A stretch of 64,000 nucleotides of DNA from Posidonia oceanica (Eukaryota > Streptophyta > Magnoliopsida > Alismatales > Posidoniaceae). Positions 55,301-64,000 of the stretch are shown in pieces (positions within the stretch are counted from its first letter, which is position 1; each line of letters begins with the position of its first letter). The position numbers were made by a program, and so were the translations under genes. The notes beneath the pieces were generated by a model that saw only the letters and a list, made by a program, of their open reading frames with translations, was not told the DNA's origin and ran no database searches. The DNA lies in assembly GCA_037176725.1 (NCBI GenBank), contig JAZBRS010000026.1:148005501-148069500 (forward strand), written 5' to 3'.

Positions 55301-58111
55301 CGAATTAAAACTATATTACATTGCGGAAAATGTCTGTTATTTCTTTCATTTGCAATTTAGTCCTCTGTTCAGTTAACTTAGCTTTTATTTTTCAATTTTT
55401 GCTTACTGCATTGCACTTCTGCCCCTCTATCTTTTCATTTTTGCATACAGATCCTTTTTAAATACACAGTAATCATTTTGCATGCATATTTGCTTACTAC
55501 ATTGCATTTTCAACCCTGCATCTTTTAAAAATTGCATGTCAGTCCCCAGACCATGATTTCAGAGCATGTTTACCATATGAAATGGCATTTTCAGACCCTG
55601 CATGATTTGAAAATCACACATAGGTCCCTGCACCTTTTAAAAATTATGTGAAAAGATTGTTTTACCCCTAAGTTGCATTTTAACTCCCATGTTTGCAAGA
55701 ATTGCATGTAAACCCTCCATTTGCATTCCCGGACTCCTTAGAACCCCTGTTTTCTGGAAAATTTGCATTTTAGCCCCTTTCTTTTTCAAAAATACTTTTA
55801 AACCCCCGTTCTTTCCAAATGGCTTTCCCTTGTCTTCTCTGGCTTTGCATTGCATTCCGCATCCATTTAATCTTGCATTTAAGCTCCCCTTTGCATACAC
55901 CAAGCACTTCTAACTCCCCTTCACTTGGGAGGACCTTCAGCACACCCCTAGGACCTCCTGAACACTTAGATCTGTTCTTCTCTCCTGTTCTGGTCCTTCC
56001 GCTTCGGAGCTACGATATCTTTCAATCCGACCGTCGGATCTCCTCAAGTAAGCTGCCCAGGCGACCGCAGCGAGGCGCTCTTCAGCATGGACCAAGCAGA
56101 TCTCCGATCAGACTCCCGGATCTCCAGGTATATCCTCCTGAACTCTTGCACTGCATTCATTTGCATGCCGTTTGCACCGTTTTGCGTGCCCTTTAGTTTT
56201 TTTGCCTCGTTTTCAAGTTTTCTCGCTCCGTTTTGCGCGCCACTTCCCTGTCTTGCACCGTTTTGCGTGCCTTTTAGTTTTCTTGCCCCGTTTTGCGTGT
56301 TTCCAAGTTTTCTCGCTCCGTTTTGCGTGCCACCTCTTTGTCTTGCACCGTTTTGCGTGCCCTTTAGGTTTTCCTCCTCGTTTTGCGTGTTTTCAAGTTT
56401 CCTCGCTCTGTTTTGCGTGCCGCTTCCTTGTCTTGCACCGTTTTGCGTGCCCCTTAGTTTTTTCGCCCCGTTTTGCGCGTCGCTTCTTTGTCTTGCACCG
56501 TTTCGCGTGCCCCTCAGTTCTGTTGCCTCGTTTCGCGTGTTTTCATGTTTTCTCGCTCTGTTTTGCGCGCCGCTTCTTTGTCTTGCACCGTTTCGCGTGC
56601 CCTTCAGTTCTGTCGCCTCGTTTTGCGTGCCATCGCGTTTTATCGCTCCGTTTTGCGCGCCGCTTCTTTGTCTTGCACCGTTCTGCGTGCCCTTTAGTTT
56701 TTTTCGCCTCGTTTCGCGTGTTTTTATGTTTTATCGCTCCGTTTCGCGCGCCACTTCCCTGTCTTGCACCGTTTTGCGTGCCTTTTAGTTTTTTGCCTCG
56801 TTTTGCGTGTTTTCTTGTTTTTCTCGCTCCGTTTTGCGCGCCACTTCTCCGCCTTGCACCGTTTTGCGTGCCTTTTAGTTTTTTTTTCGCCCCGTTTTGC
56901 GCATTTCCAAGTTTTCTCGCTCCGTTTTGCATGCCACCTCTTTGTCTTGCACCGTTTTACGTGCCCTTTAGTTCTTTCGCCTCGTTTTGCGTGTTTTCAA
57001 GTTTTCTCGCTCCGTTTTGCGCGCCACTTCTCTGCCTTGCACCGTTTTGCGTGCCTTTTAGTTTTTTGCCTCGTTTTGCGTGTTTTCATGTTTTCTCGCT
57101 CCGTTTCGCGTGCCCTTTAGTTTCTTCGCCTCGTCTTGCGCGCAGTCTTGTTTTTCCGCTCCGTTTCGCGTGTCTTCATGTTTTCTTGCCTCGTTTTGCG
57201 CGCAGTCAGGTTTCCCCGCACCGTTTTGCGTACCCTTTCGTTTTCTCGTCTCGTCTTGCGTGTCCTGGTGTTTTCTTACCCCGTTTTGCGCCCCTCTTCC
57301 GTTTTCTCGCACGGCTTTGCGTTCTCGTTCCATTCCTTGCCCCATTTTGCATGTCAACCTTGTTCTCGCATCTTTTTGCATACTTGTCTCGATCCTCGCA
57401 TTGTTTTACGCCGTTTTCCCTTGCATGTCGATTGCATTGCATGGTTTTCCCGTCGCTTCGCTTTTTTCGCCCGCATTTGCATATAGGGCGGTGATGCTTA
57501 CTGTCCGGAGTTCTCACGAGCCAGGTTTTGCCCGGTTCGGAACACGGACAGCGTTGCTGAGCGTTTAGATTGCACGTTTACTTCCTTGCATCGTCTTTCG
57601 TCACTTAGAGCACACCTTTGAGCATTTAGACAGGCATTCATTGGCACTTAGGCATTCAAAGTCTGCATTTCCCTGCATATGCGAGCGTAAGCCTAGAAAG
57701 ACCGATTCTCGGGCGTGTCGGGGGTGCCTAACACCTTCCCCGCGCGTAACAGGAGTCCTTGCCCTCTCTTGGCCCGCAATGACCATATTGCCCTTGTCCT
57801 AGGCACGAGTCACATCATTTGCATTCATTTGCATCTTATTTCTTTTGCATTGCTTTGCTTTGCATCTTTTGCTTGGTTTTGCGTGATTATTCGCGCATTT
57901 CCCCGGTTTTCCTCGTCTTCCGATTTAATAGACTTGGTGGCGACTCCGATCTTGTCTTATCTTCCTCTTTTCTTTCCCTTTTCCCCCTTTTAAATGTTTT
58001 CGAGTTAGGTCTTCCTTCTCGGACATAGCCGCTTATAGTGAGCCTGATTCCGATCGGTGCACGCGAGCTTTGGCATCGTGCATGGACGATCCGAACACCG
58101 GGATTACTACA
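52374..58111 (+). repeat. LTR3: 5' LTR of element C (5738 bp)
   Basis: TGTTGACACCCC to ATTACTACA. Same blocks as LTR1/2: CT-rich (about 52790-53055), A-rich (53055-53890), GC-rich (about 54000-55190) with donor GT at 54860, degenerate repeats (about 55240-55860), the longest minisatellite (about 56165-57420), conserved block (57677-57805), primer-site echo (57938-57948). The long hairpin of LTR1/2 is not recognisable; only a short GCTAC/GTAGC stem remains near 55172. Shares an extra segment of about 50 bp near its end with D. Confidence 0.95.
56165..57420 (+). repeat. Expanded 30-bp minisatellite of LTR3 (about 40 units)
   Basis: Alternating CGTTTTGCGTGCC and CGTTTTGCGTGTT units over about 1.25 kb, against 11-16 units in the other LTRs. 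Long open frames here (up to 440 codons) are artefacts. Confidence 0.9.
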
Positions 58112-58112
58112 G

Positions 58113-58130
58113 TGGCGACTCCGCTGGGGA
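58113..58130 (+). other. Primer binding site of element C
   Basis: TGGCGACTCCGCTGGGGA, one base after the LTR end; tRNA-Arg type as in Ogre. Confidence 0.87.
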
Positions 58131-59491
58131 TACTAGACTCCGACTTTCGCCTTCGCTTTCGTTCGCTTGGGATTTGCTCTCTTTGTTCGCTTTTGTGCCT
58201 TTCGCCTTGCTTTTGCTTTGCTTGTCTGCCTGTCTGTTTGCCTTTGTGTTTCCTTTGCTTGTTTTGCTCGTTTTCTTGTGCAAACACCTGGCAAGTCGCC
58301 CCGTGGTTACTTTGCTTAGGCTTTGCACCCCTTTTCGGCTGCTCTCGCCTTAGTTTTGCCGTGCTTTGCTCTGCTTTGTCTAACTTGCTTGTCTGCTTGC
58401 ATTTTCTTCGTCCCTGTCTTTATTTGCTTTATAACTTACTTGTCTTTGCTTTTCTTGCCTTACTTGCTTATTATTGCTTTATTTCTCACCCATTACATGT
58501 CTACATACTTTGTTTGGCCAAAATACATGCTTTTTGAATGATGAATGCTTCCTTTTACACACCTGCTATGTCACCACACACGCACATACCTTGCATACAT
58601 GCCTTTTGGCTTGATGAATGTTTTTCTTCACCATTATGCTCACAAACACTTGCACATGCCATGCACATGCCTTTTGTTGTGTTGTATGATTGTTTGCTTG
58701 CCATGCTTGATTGATTTTCTTCCCCTTCGCACTTGCCATGCTTAGGATAGTAGAAATTTGTCTGTTCTCCCCATGGCTAACTAAAAAATGCAAGTAAAAG
58801 AATTCCTAGGGGCAACTAGAGACTCTGAACAATCCTTCACTCCCTTTGGTTAATAAAATGCGCAAGATAAAAGACTTTAATCATTTGCATAAGCATCATT
58901 TAGGGATGCATTCTTCTCCTCTGAGTCCACCTACTAGTCTGCGAAGGACGGTTCCGGCTTCTCACCCCGATGCTTTGGCATGGTGTGAGTCGGTCGGTCT
59001 GTCCCCCCTTGTCCGGGGTCGTGTCGGTGTTAGTGGAGGGTACCACCTACGCTTTGGCGGGGTAGAGGCCACCAACGCACCACCCTGTCATTACCTGAGC
59101 TTTGGGCCGGGAGTTAGACAGGGAGCCTACTTTTCTGACTTGAGTCGGTGACCCGTACACCCAGGGATACCCGAAGTAGACAACCTTGCTAGGAAACACT
59201 AGTTAGGTGAGGGGGGCATACTAGAAAGCATACATGACATTCATGCCATAACATACTGCATTTTGCATCTCTTTCTCCTCTAACCCTAGTTTCCCGTTGT
59301 GTCTTTAACAGAGTTCAGTAAGCGATCTCCTTAGCTAGAGCTCGGGTCTCTCCTTTGCTGACATCTCTGCTGAGACATTTGCACTCGACCATTCTCTTTC
59401 TGAGCTACTCGTCTTTGCGAGCATAGCTCCTCGTAGAGCCCGTCCCCTTTTCCCGCGTCGCAGCCCCGTTTTGACTCGCTCTCGGTCAGCA
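58131..59491 (+). other. Leader of element C
   Basis: Aligns with B's leader but without the 145-bp duplication. Holds the small open frame (58858-59151) and an acceptor-like site (AG 59310-59311, CTAAC branch motif at 59280). Confidence 0.75.
58858..59151 (+). CDS. Small conserved ORF upstream of gag (C copy), 97 codons
   Basis: Same ATG, same first 14 residues and same C-terminal half as the B copy (39692-39988). One codon shorter. Function unknown; may be non-coding. Confidence 0.4.
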   Translation: MRKIKDFNHLHKHHLGMHSSPLSPPTSLRRTVPASHPDALAWCESVGLSPLVRGRVGVSGGYHLRFGGVEATNAPPCHYLSFGPGVRQGAYFSDLSR

Positions 59492-62400
59492 ATGGCCCAG
59501 CGCACTGTCGAGACCCCCCTCACCCTTGCCTCGGAGGTGGTTCCCGCTCTGGCCCCTCCGGTTCCCGTTTCTAACCCCTCTGTGCCCTCTGTGACGCCAG
59601 GCTTTACCCCTCTGTCGTCTGGGGCGCCCCAGTTTGCTGTGGGACAGTGGCAGACGCCCGCTCCTCTCGATCCGGTCGCCGAGTCCATCTTGATGACCAC
59701 TTCACGTGTTCTGGAGGCACCACTGACCCCACCTTCTCAGGGTTTTGTCACTTTTGACCCTTCTGCTGCGGCGACTCACGCCTTAGGATTCCAGTCTCCC
59801 GGACAGTCCGGATCTCTTGGTTCTGGTTCCTCGCCGGCACTGCAATTCAGTGTTCCCACTGACGGGACACCGGAAGAGCAGTACCAGCAACTGATGGACA
59901 CTATCCAGCGGCTGCAGGGTATAGCTCTATCAGTCCGCCCTCCTTCCCCTCCTGTTGTTCCTGAGGTTCCTGTGCGGCCTGCTCCCGCACATCTTGCATT
60001 ACACTCTGCACTTCCGCCTAGACCATCGTCCCAACTGCTCACGGTTCCGACGATGGGGGCACGTATTCCGCCTCTTGCATCAGCACCACACCTCACACAG
60101 CATACACCTCCGCCACCTGGTGGCCAGTCGTTCGGACTGGTGGGAGCACAGTATCTCGCAGGCCCGTCCCCCGGCATCGCCCCGGTACGGCTGCTGATTC
60201 TCCATCATCCTGCACCCACCGCACAGCATACCATCCACCCTCCCCTTTTGCATCAGGCTCAGACTTCCACATGCATCCCTCCTTGCACCCCACCACAGCA
60301 CGGGTATGCCGGCCATCACTTTGCGTCACCAGGCGACGTGATGGTGGATCCGGAGGAGCACCTCGGTGCGACCCAATCGGCATACGTGGTCCCTGCCCCC
60401 GCTGCCCCATCTCCTGTAGCAGCTATTCCAGACCCCATCAACAATAGGATGGATGTTCTGGAGAAAGCACTGCGTCTAGTGCAGGGCACGGACCACCAGA
60501 CCTACCAGTTCCGAGACCTCTGCTGTTTCCCAGAGGCGGTACTCCCCCCGAAGTTCAAAATACCGGACTTCGAGAAGTATGATGGTAGGGGCTGCCCCAT
60601 AGCCCATCTGAAGGCGTACTGCGGTGATCTCGCCCAACTCCAGGCGGACGAGAGGTTGCTGATCCGCCTGTTCCAGAAGAGTTTGTCTGGTCCGGCCCTC
60701 AAGTGGTTCACCTCGCTTGACATGGCTACGATCAAGACCTGGAACGACCTAAGCCAGGCGTTCTTGGAACAGTACTCCTTCAACCTCGATCTGGTCCCAA
60801 AGCGCGCGGACTTGATCGCAACCAAGCAGAATCCGGGCGAGCCGTTCGGGGAGTACGTCGGCCGCTGGCGTGCCCTTGCCTCGCAAGTTCGAGATAGGCC
60901 CTCCGACGAGGAGTCTATCGAGATCATCATAAAAGGGGCACAGCCGTCTACTGGAGCTCTGCTTAGCATCCAACCTGTCACGACCTTCACTGCATTGATC
61001 CGAGCTGGCACTCGCGTAGAGAGTTCGTTGCGGAGTGGCAACTTCCCCGCACTCTCTGTGCTTGCCAGGCAGGCCCTCGCCAGCAACGACGGTAGTAGCA
61101 GCAGCGCCATCAACAACAACAGCAGTCTCAACAACAATCGTCCCAAGAGGAAGGATCCGCCGAAGCCTGTTGTCGCATACGTCGACTCCCCTGCTGCGCC
61201 CGTCCGTCTGGCGTCCCGGCCTGCCCCTCCTCAGATCTATTACGCACCTGCACCTAGGGCACACCCTACACCACAAATCACTACCACCGCTCGACCGGTC
61301 TATCCTGCCGCACCGGTTCAGCAAGGACAATTCCCGAGGCCGAGACGGCCACCCATGGAGAAGCGGAAGTTCGCCCCACTGGTGGAACCGCTCAGTGCCG
61401 TCCTCCCGAAGGTTGCGTCGCTCCTGCGATTTCCGGAGGTTCGCCCGCCACCAAACCCACTACCGCATTGGTTTAAGGCGAACCTTTTCTGCGACTTTCA
61501 TCGAAGCGTCGGGCATTCGACTGATAGTTGTTTCACTCTCCGGAATGCTATCCAGGACTTGATCGAATCGGGAACGATTGTGATCGACACGCACGAGGCG
61601 TCCACTTCTGCACCATCTCATGCACCTGCATCAGCATCTACCCCAGCCAATGTTGTCCGCCGACCCCTGCCGGAGCACTCCTATTCAGGAGGCGCAGGGA
61701 CCTCAGGAATTCACTCTTTGTTTCCTTCTGGGTCTCTCGCATCAGTGGTAGATCCTTCCGAGCTTATCCATGATATTTCTACTCCCTTTCCAGTCTCTCT
61801 CTACCTTGCAGCTATCACCTGTTCCGAGTCGGGCGTCCATATGATCCGACCGCGCGCCAGGCCGGAGCGTTCTCCTGCATCAGCCGCCATGCTTTCCCGG
61901 GCCCAAGCCCCAGTACATCTCCTAGTCAGACCTCAGCCAGAGCTTCCCGTGCACCTACTAGCAAGACCTCAGTCCCCACCTAGCTTGCCTTCCCAACTAC
62001 CCACCTACCCATGCCCTCCTCAGCCTGTAGCCCCTCTCGTGCTCGCCGCACGCGCTCCCGTGGTTATTAACCTAACCCGGGATACCCATCGCGTACCCTA
62101 CAGCTACGCCACAGAAATGTGTGCGGAAGTGACGCGATCGGGGAGGGTCTACAGACCTCCTGCACCAGTAACCAGACCTAGTCATCCACGACCTGCAATA
62201 CCATTACCCTTAGCCCAGCCTACAGTCCCACTACCTTCAGGCCAACCTCTTGAGCCCACCATAGCTGAACCTGTCCCCACAACTGCACCACCTACTACCA
62301 AGAAATGCCAGCCTAAAGCCGATATCACATCCCAGCTCAAGAAAGTTAAAGCCGACATATCCATTTGGGACCTGATACACACCTCGGCTGAGCATCGCGA

Positions 62401-64000
62401 AGCTTTCCTTCGCGTGTTCCAAGCCGCCCGTGTGTCCCAAGCCATAGAACCTGCTGCCTTGGAAAGTATGGTCGGAATGATCACGGAGCCCCAGGTCATC
62501 ACTTTCACGAGTGATGAGCTGCCCCTGGCAGGGATTAATCACAATCAACCCTTGTTCGTCACGGTACAATTCAAGAACTTTCGCATTCCCCTTGCACTGG
62601 TTGATAATGGGTCGGGCCTTAACGTCTGTCCCTTGCGAACAGCAACCAAGCTCGGATTCAAGGCCGAGGACATTACTCCAGCTGTAAAGGGAATGACAGC
62701 TTTTGATAATACTCACCATGACGCTCTAGGGATTCTGATTATTCCTCTTACCATTGGCCCGGTCACATTCGATGTGGAATTCTACGTCGTCGACTTGGAA
62801 CCCAACTTCAACCTTCTGCTTGGGCGCCCTTGGCTCCACAAGCATCAGGTTATCCCCTCGACCCTCCATCGCATGATCAAGTTCCGCCGAGGCGATGATG
62901 TCATCGTTGTCATGGCGGAGAACTTTGAGAAGGAGCGGATCGAGGCGGTTTCTTCTATCTCTTCGCGGACTGTCCCCTTTGACCCTGATCTCTCGAACGC
63001 TTTGTATCGCGTTAATCGGTGCGAGCCGGTTAACTTTTTGCCAGATCTTGAACAGGTCAACTCCTTGGCCGTTCACAACAACCCCTTTCGGATGGTCGAG
63101 AACGTTTGTCACAGATGGGGCTACGTCAAAGGGACACCGCTCGGGCGACATGGCCAAGGAATCGCTGAACCGATCATGGCGGAAGAACGAAGAGACAACG
63201 AGGGTCTAGGTTACGACCCTCACTCCGACAAAGGCAAGCGCCCGCAAGCAAAGAATCAGAGAATGGTCATACCTCGGAGCTTGGCCAATTTCACGAGCGC
63301 AGGTATCCTGGACTCAAGCGCAGTTCAAGCCGTGGTGCCGTCGGAGCCGTGTCAAAGCCCTCCGCCACCGGAGGAGGACTGGGTCTGCGTTGAGGACTAT
63401 TACTCGGACGAGGAACAGTCGGGCACAACAGGGGCAGTCCAGACTTGCAGTGAAAGCCAGCCGAGCCCAACAGCACACCAGTCGGTTTATCTGGCCACTC
63501 CTTCCACAGATCATGAGGCAGCAGTCTTGGCAGAACCCTTGGCAGATTTGGCAGTCTCTGATTCTCTTGCAGCCATATCAGCAATACCAGCACCAGCTCA
63601 AGCACAGTCAGTCAGTCCGCATGCAACCCTTGTCGCATCGGTGCAACTACCACCTTCGCAGAAAGGTCAGTCGCTGAGTTCAGTCAGCAGCACAGCCCGG
63701 CCCTTTTCAGAGGCCGCATCACAGGCAATACAGCCAGTTCAGTCAGTCACACTCCCCCTTGCCGCAGACCGGCAACTTTCATGGCCGGATCCTATGGCAT
63801 CAGAGGCCGCGCTCCCATCATCATCATCAGTCACGGAGAACCGGCTGAGCATCGCGGTCTCCCGGCCTTCGGGCCTTCAAGAGAGCACCTCCGCCCATCC
63901 TCTAACAGCAGCAGTCACTTTGGCAGCCTATCCATCTGCGATCCCTCTGACTAGACCATCTGGGTCTCCCTTGCCGGGACAGTCGCAATCAGGCGCGCCC
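59492..64000 (+). CDS. gag-pro: gag-pro part of the polyprotein of element C, open to window edge
   Basis: Read codon by codon, 1503 codons from ATG 59492 to the window end contain no stop, although B has three stops in the same stretch. Proline-rich N-terminus (about residues 1-300); capsid about 345-513 (FPEAVLPPKFKIPDFEKY, LKWFTSLD, FLEQYSFNLDLVPKRADL); an Asn/Ser run about 530-550; zinc knuckle CDFHRSVGHSTDSC about 667-680; proline-rich linker; LKKVKADISIWDLIH about 950; retropepsin with D1038-N-G and LLGRPWL about 1107; G-patch-like LGRHGQGIAEPI...EGLGY about 1215-1245; Ser/Ala-rich linker to the end. D-N-G replaces the classic D-T/S-G, as in relatives. The pol part lies beyond the window. 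The frame is also open upstream to 59339 without another ATG. Confidence 0.93.
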   Translation, partial: MAQRTVETPLTLASEVVPALAPPVPVSNPSVPSVTPGFTPLSSGAPQFAVGQWQTPAPLDPVAESILMTTSRVLEAPLTPPSQGFVTFDPSAAATHALGFQSPGQSGSLGSGSSPALQFSVPTDGTPEEQYQQLMDTIQRLQGIALSVRPPSPPVVPEVPVRPAPAHLALHSALPPRPSSQLLTVPTMGARIPPLASAPHLTQHTPPPPGGQSFGLVGAQYLAGPSPGIAPVRLLILHHPAPTAQHTIHPPLLHQAQTSTCIPPCTPPQHGYAGHHFASPGDVMVDPEEHLGATQSAYVVPAPAAPSPVAAIPDPINNRMDVLEKALRLVQGTDHQTYQFRDLCCFPEAVLPPKFKIPDFEKYDGRGCPIAHLKAYCGDLAQLQADERLLIRLFQKSLSGPALKWFTSLDMATIKTWNDLSQAFLEQYSFNLDLVPKRADLIATKQNPGEPFGEYVGRWRALASQVRDRPSDEESIEIIIKGAQPSTGALLSIQPVTTFTALIRAGTRVESSLRSGNFPALSVLARQALASNDGSSSSAINNNSSLNNNRPKRKDPPKPVVAYVDSPAAPVRLASRPAPPQIYYAPAPRAHPTPQITTTARPVYPAAPVQQGQFPRPRRPPMEKRKFAPLVEPLSAVLPKVASLLRFPEVRPPPNPLPHWFKANLFCDFHRSVGHSTDSCFTLRNAIQDLIESGTIVIDTHEASTSAPSHAPASASTPANVVRRPLPEHSYSGGAGTSGIHSLFPSGSLASVVDPSELIHDISTPFPVSLYLAAITCSESGVHMIRPRARPERSPASAAMLSRAQAPVHLLVRPQPELPVHLLARPQSPPSLPSQLPTYPCPPQPVAPLVLAARAPVVINLTRDTHRVPYSYATEMCAEVTRSGRVYRPPAPVTRPSHPRPAIPLPLAQPTVPLPSGQPLEPTIAEPVPTTAPPTTKKCQPKADITSQLKKVKADISIWDLIHTSAEHREAFLRVFQAARVSQAIEPAALESMVGMITEPQVITFTSDELPLAGINHNQPLFVTVQFKNFRIPLALVDNGSGLNVCPLRTATKLGFKAEDITPAVKGMTAFDNTHHDALGILIIPLTIGPVTFDVEFYVVDLEPNFNLLLGRPWLHKHQVIPSTLHRMIKFRRGDDVIVVMAENFEKERIEAVSSISSRTVPFDPDLSNALYRVNRCEPVNFLPDLEQVNSLAVHNNPFRMVENVCHRWGYVKGTPLGRHGQGIAEPIMAEERRDNEGLGYDPHSDKGKRPQAKNQRMVIPRSLANFTSAGILDSSAVQAVVPSEPCQSPPPPEEDWVCVEDYYSDEEQSGTTGAVQTCSESQPSPTAHQSVYLATPSTDHEAAVLAEPLADLAVSDSLAAISAIPAPAQAQSVSPHATLVASVQLPPSQKGQSLSSVSSTARPFSEAASQAIQPVQSVTLPLAADRQLSWPDPMASEAALPSSSSVTENRLSIAVSRPSGLQESTSAHPLTAAVTLAAYPSAIPLTRPSGSPLPGQSQSGAP

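Larger units (their letters stand above)
52374..64000 (+). mobile_element. Element C: Ogre-like retrotransposon, 5' part, runs past the window
   Basis: 5' LTR, primer site, leader and an open gag-pro frame. Inserted into B's 3' region; candidate target duplication ATAAG (52369-52373). There is no polypurine tract before its LTR and a primer site after it, so it is the 5' LTR of a new element and not B's 3' LTR. Confidence 0.93.

Noticed and set aside
52374..58111. 3' LTR of element B
   Set aside because: There is no polypurine tract before it, B's repeat arrays are missing upstream, and a primer site and gag follow. It is the 5' LTR of element C.

Overview
The window is plant nuclear DNA made almost entirely of nested Ty3/gypsy LTR retrotransposons. 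I see no host gene supported end to end, and no rRNA, tRNA or CRISPR array. Three features identify the main family as Ogre-like members of the Tat clade, which is known only from plants. The polymerase carries a degenerate first RNase H followed by a second complete one. The LTRs are very long (5.7-6.0 kb). The primer site TGGCGACTCCGCTGGGGA is of the tRNA-Arg type known from Ogre. I infer an angiosperm and cannot resolve the species. The density and nesting suggest repeat-rich heterochromatin.

Layout. Element A (1-15481, +) has the 3' part of pol, an intact 400-codon extra ORF, a long repeat- and hairpin-rich 3' region, a polypurine tract and a complete LTR. A sits inside an LTR of a relative, D, whose remaining 3' half is 15482-18746. 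D sits inside an inverted relative, E (18747-23272, -), of which the spacer after pol and pol itself are visible. An unassigned piece with promoter-like features on the minus strand follows (23273-24242). Element X (24243-32854, +) is a different Tat-type family with LTR/leader, gag, two successive retropepsins, a G-patch, a putative intron and the first part of RT. X is cut within RT by element B (32855-52373, +), which has LTR, primer site, leader, a decayed gag-pro-pol and a decayed extra ORF. B is cut in its 3' region by element C (52374 to beyond 64000, +), which has LTR, primer site, leader and a gag-pro frame open to the window edge.

How the parts work together. In the A/B/C/D/E family one very long frame encodes Gag, a retropepsin (active site D-N-G), a G-patch-like segment, RT, two RNase H domains and integrase. 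A separate plant-mobile-domain/DUF7745-like protein is encoded between pol and the 3' LTR. Conserved splice-like sites (a CAG/GTAAA donor in the LTRs, acceptors before gag and before the extra ORF) suggest spliced messages alongside unspliced genomic RNA.

The least expected signals are structural. (1) About 30 tandem units in A's 3' region each keep matched short stem arms (GATA/TATC, GACAG/CTGTC, GGTAG/CTACC). (2) A long hairpin in the LTRs keeps pairing by compensatory changes between copies. (3) X carries eleven 28-bp near-palindromes arranged head to tail at five places. (4) Primer-site echoes lie inside every LTR and a duplicated primer site lies in B, suggesting LTR growth by shifts of the priming site. 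C (no stops) and A (no stops, two frameshifts) look younger than B, E and X.
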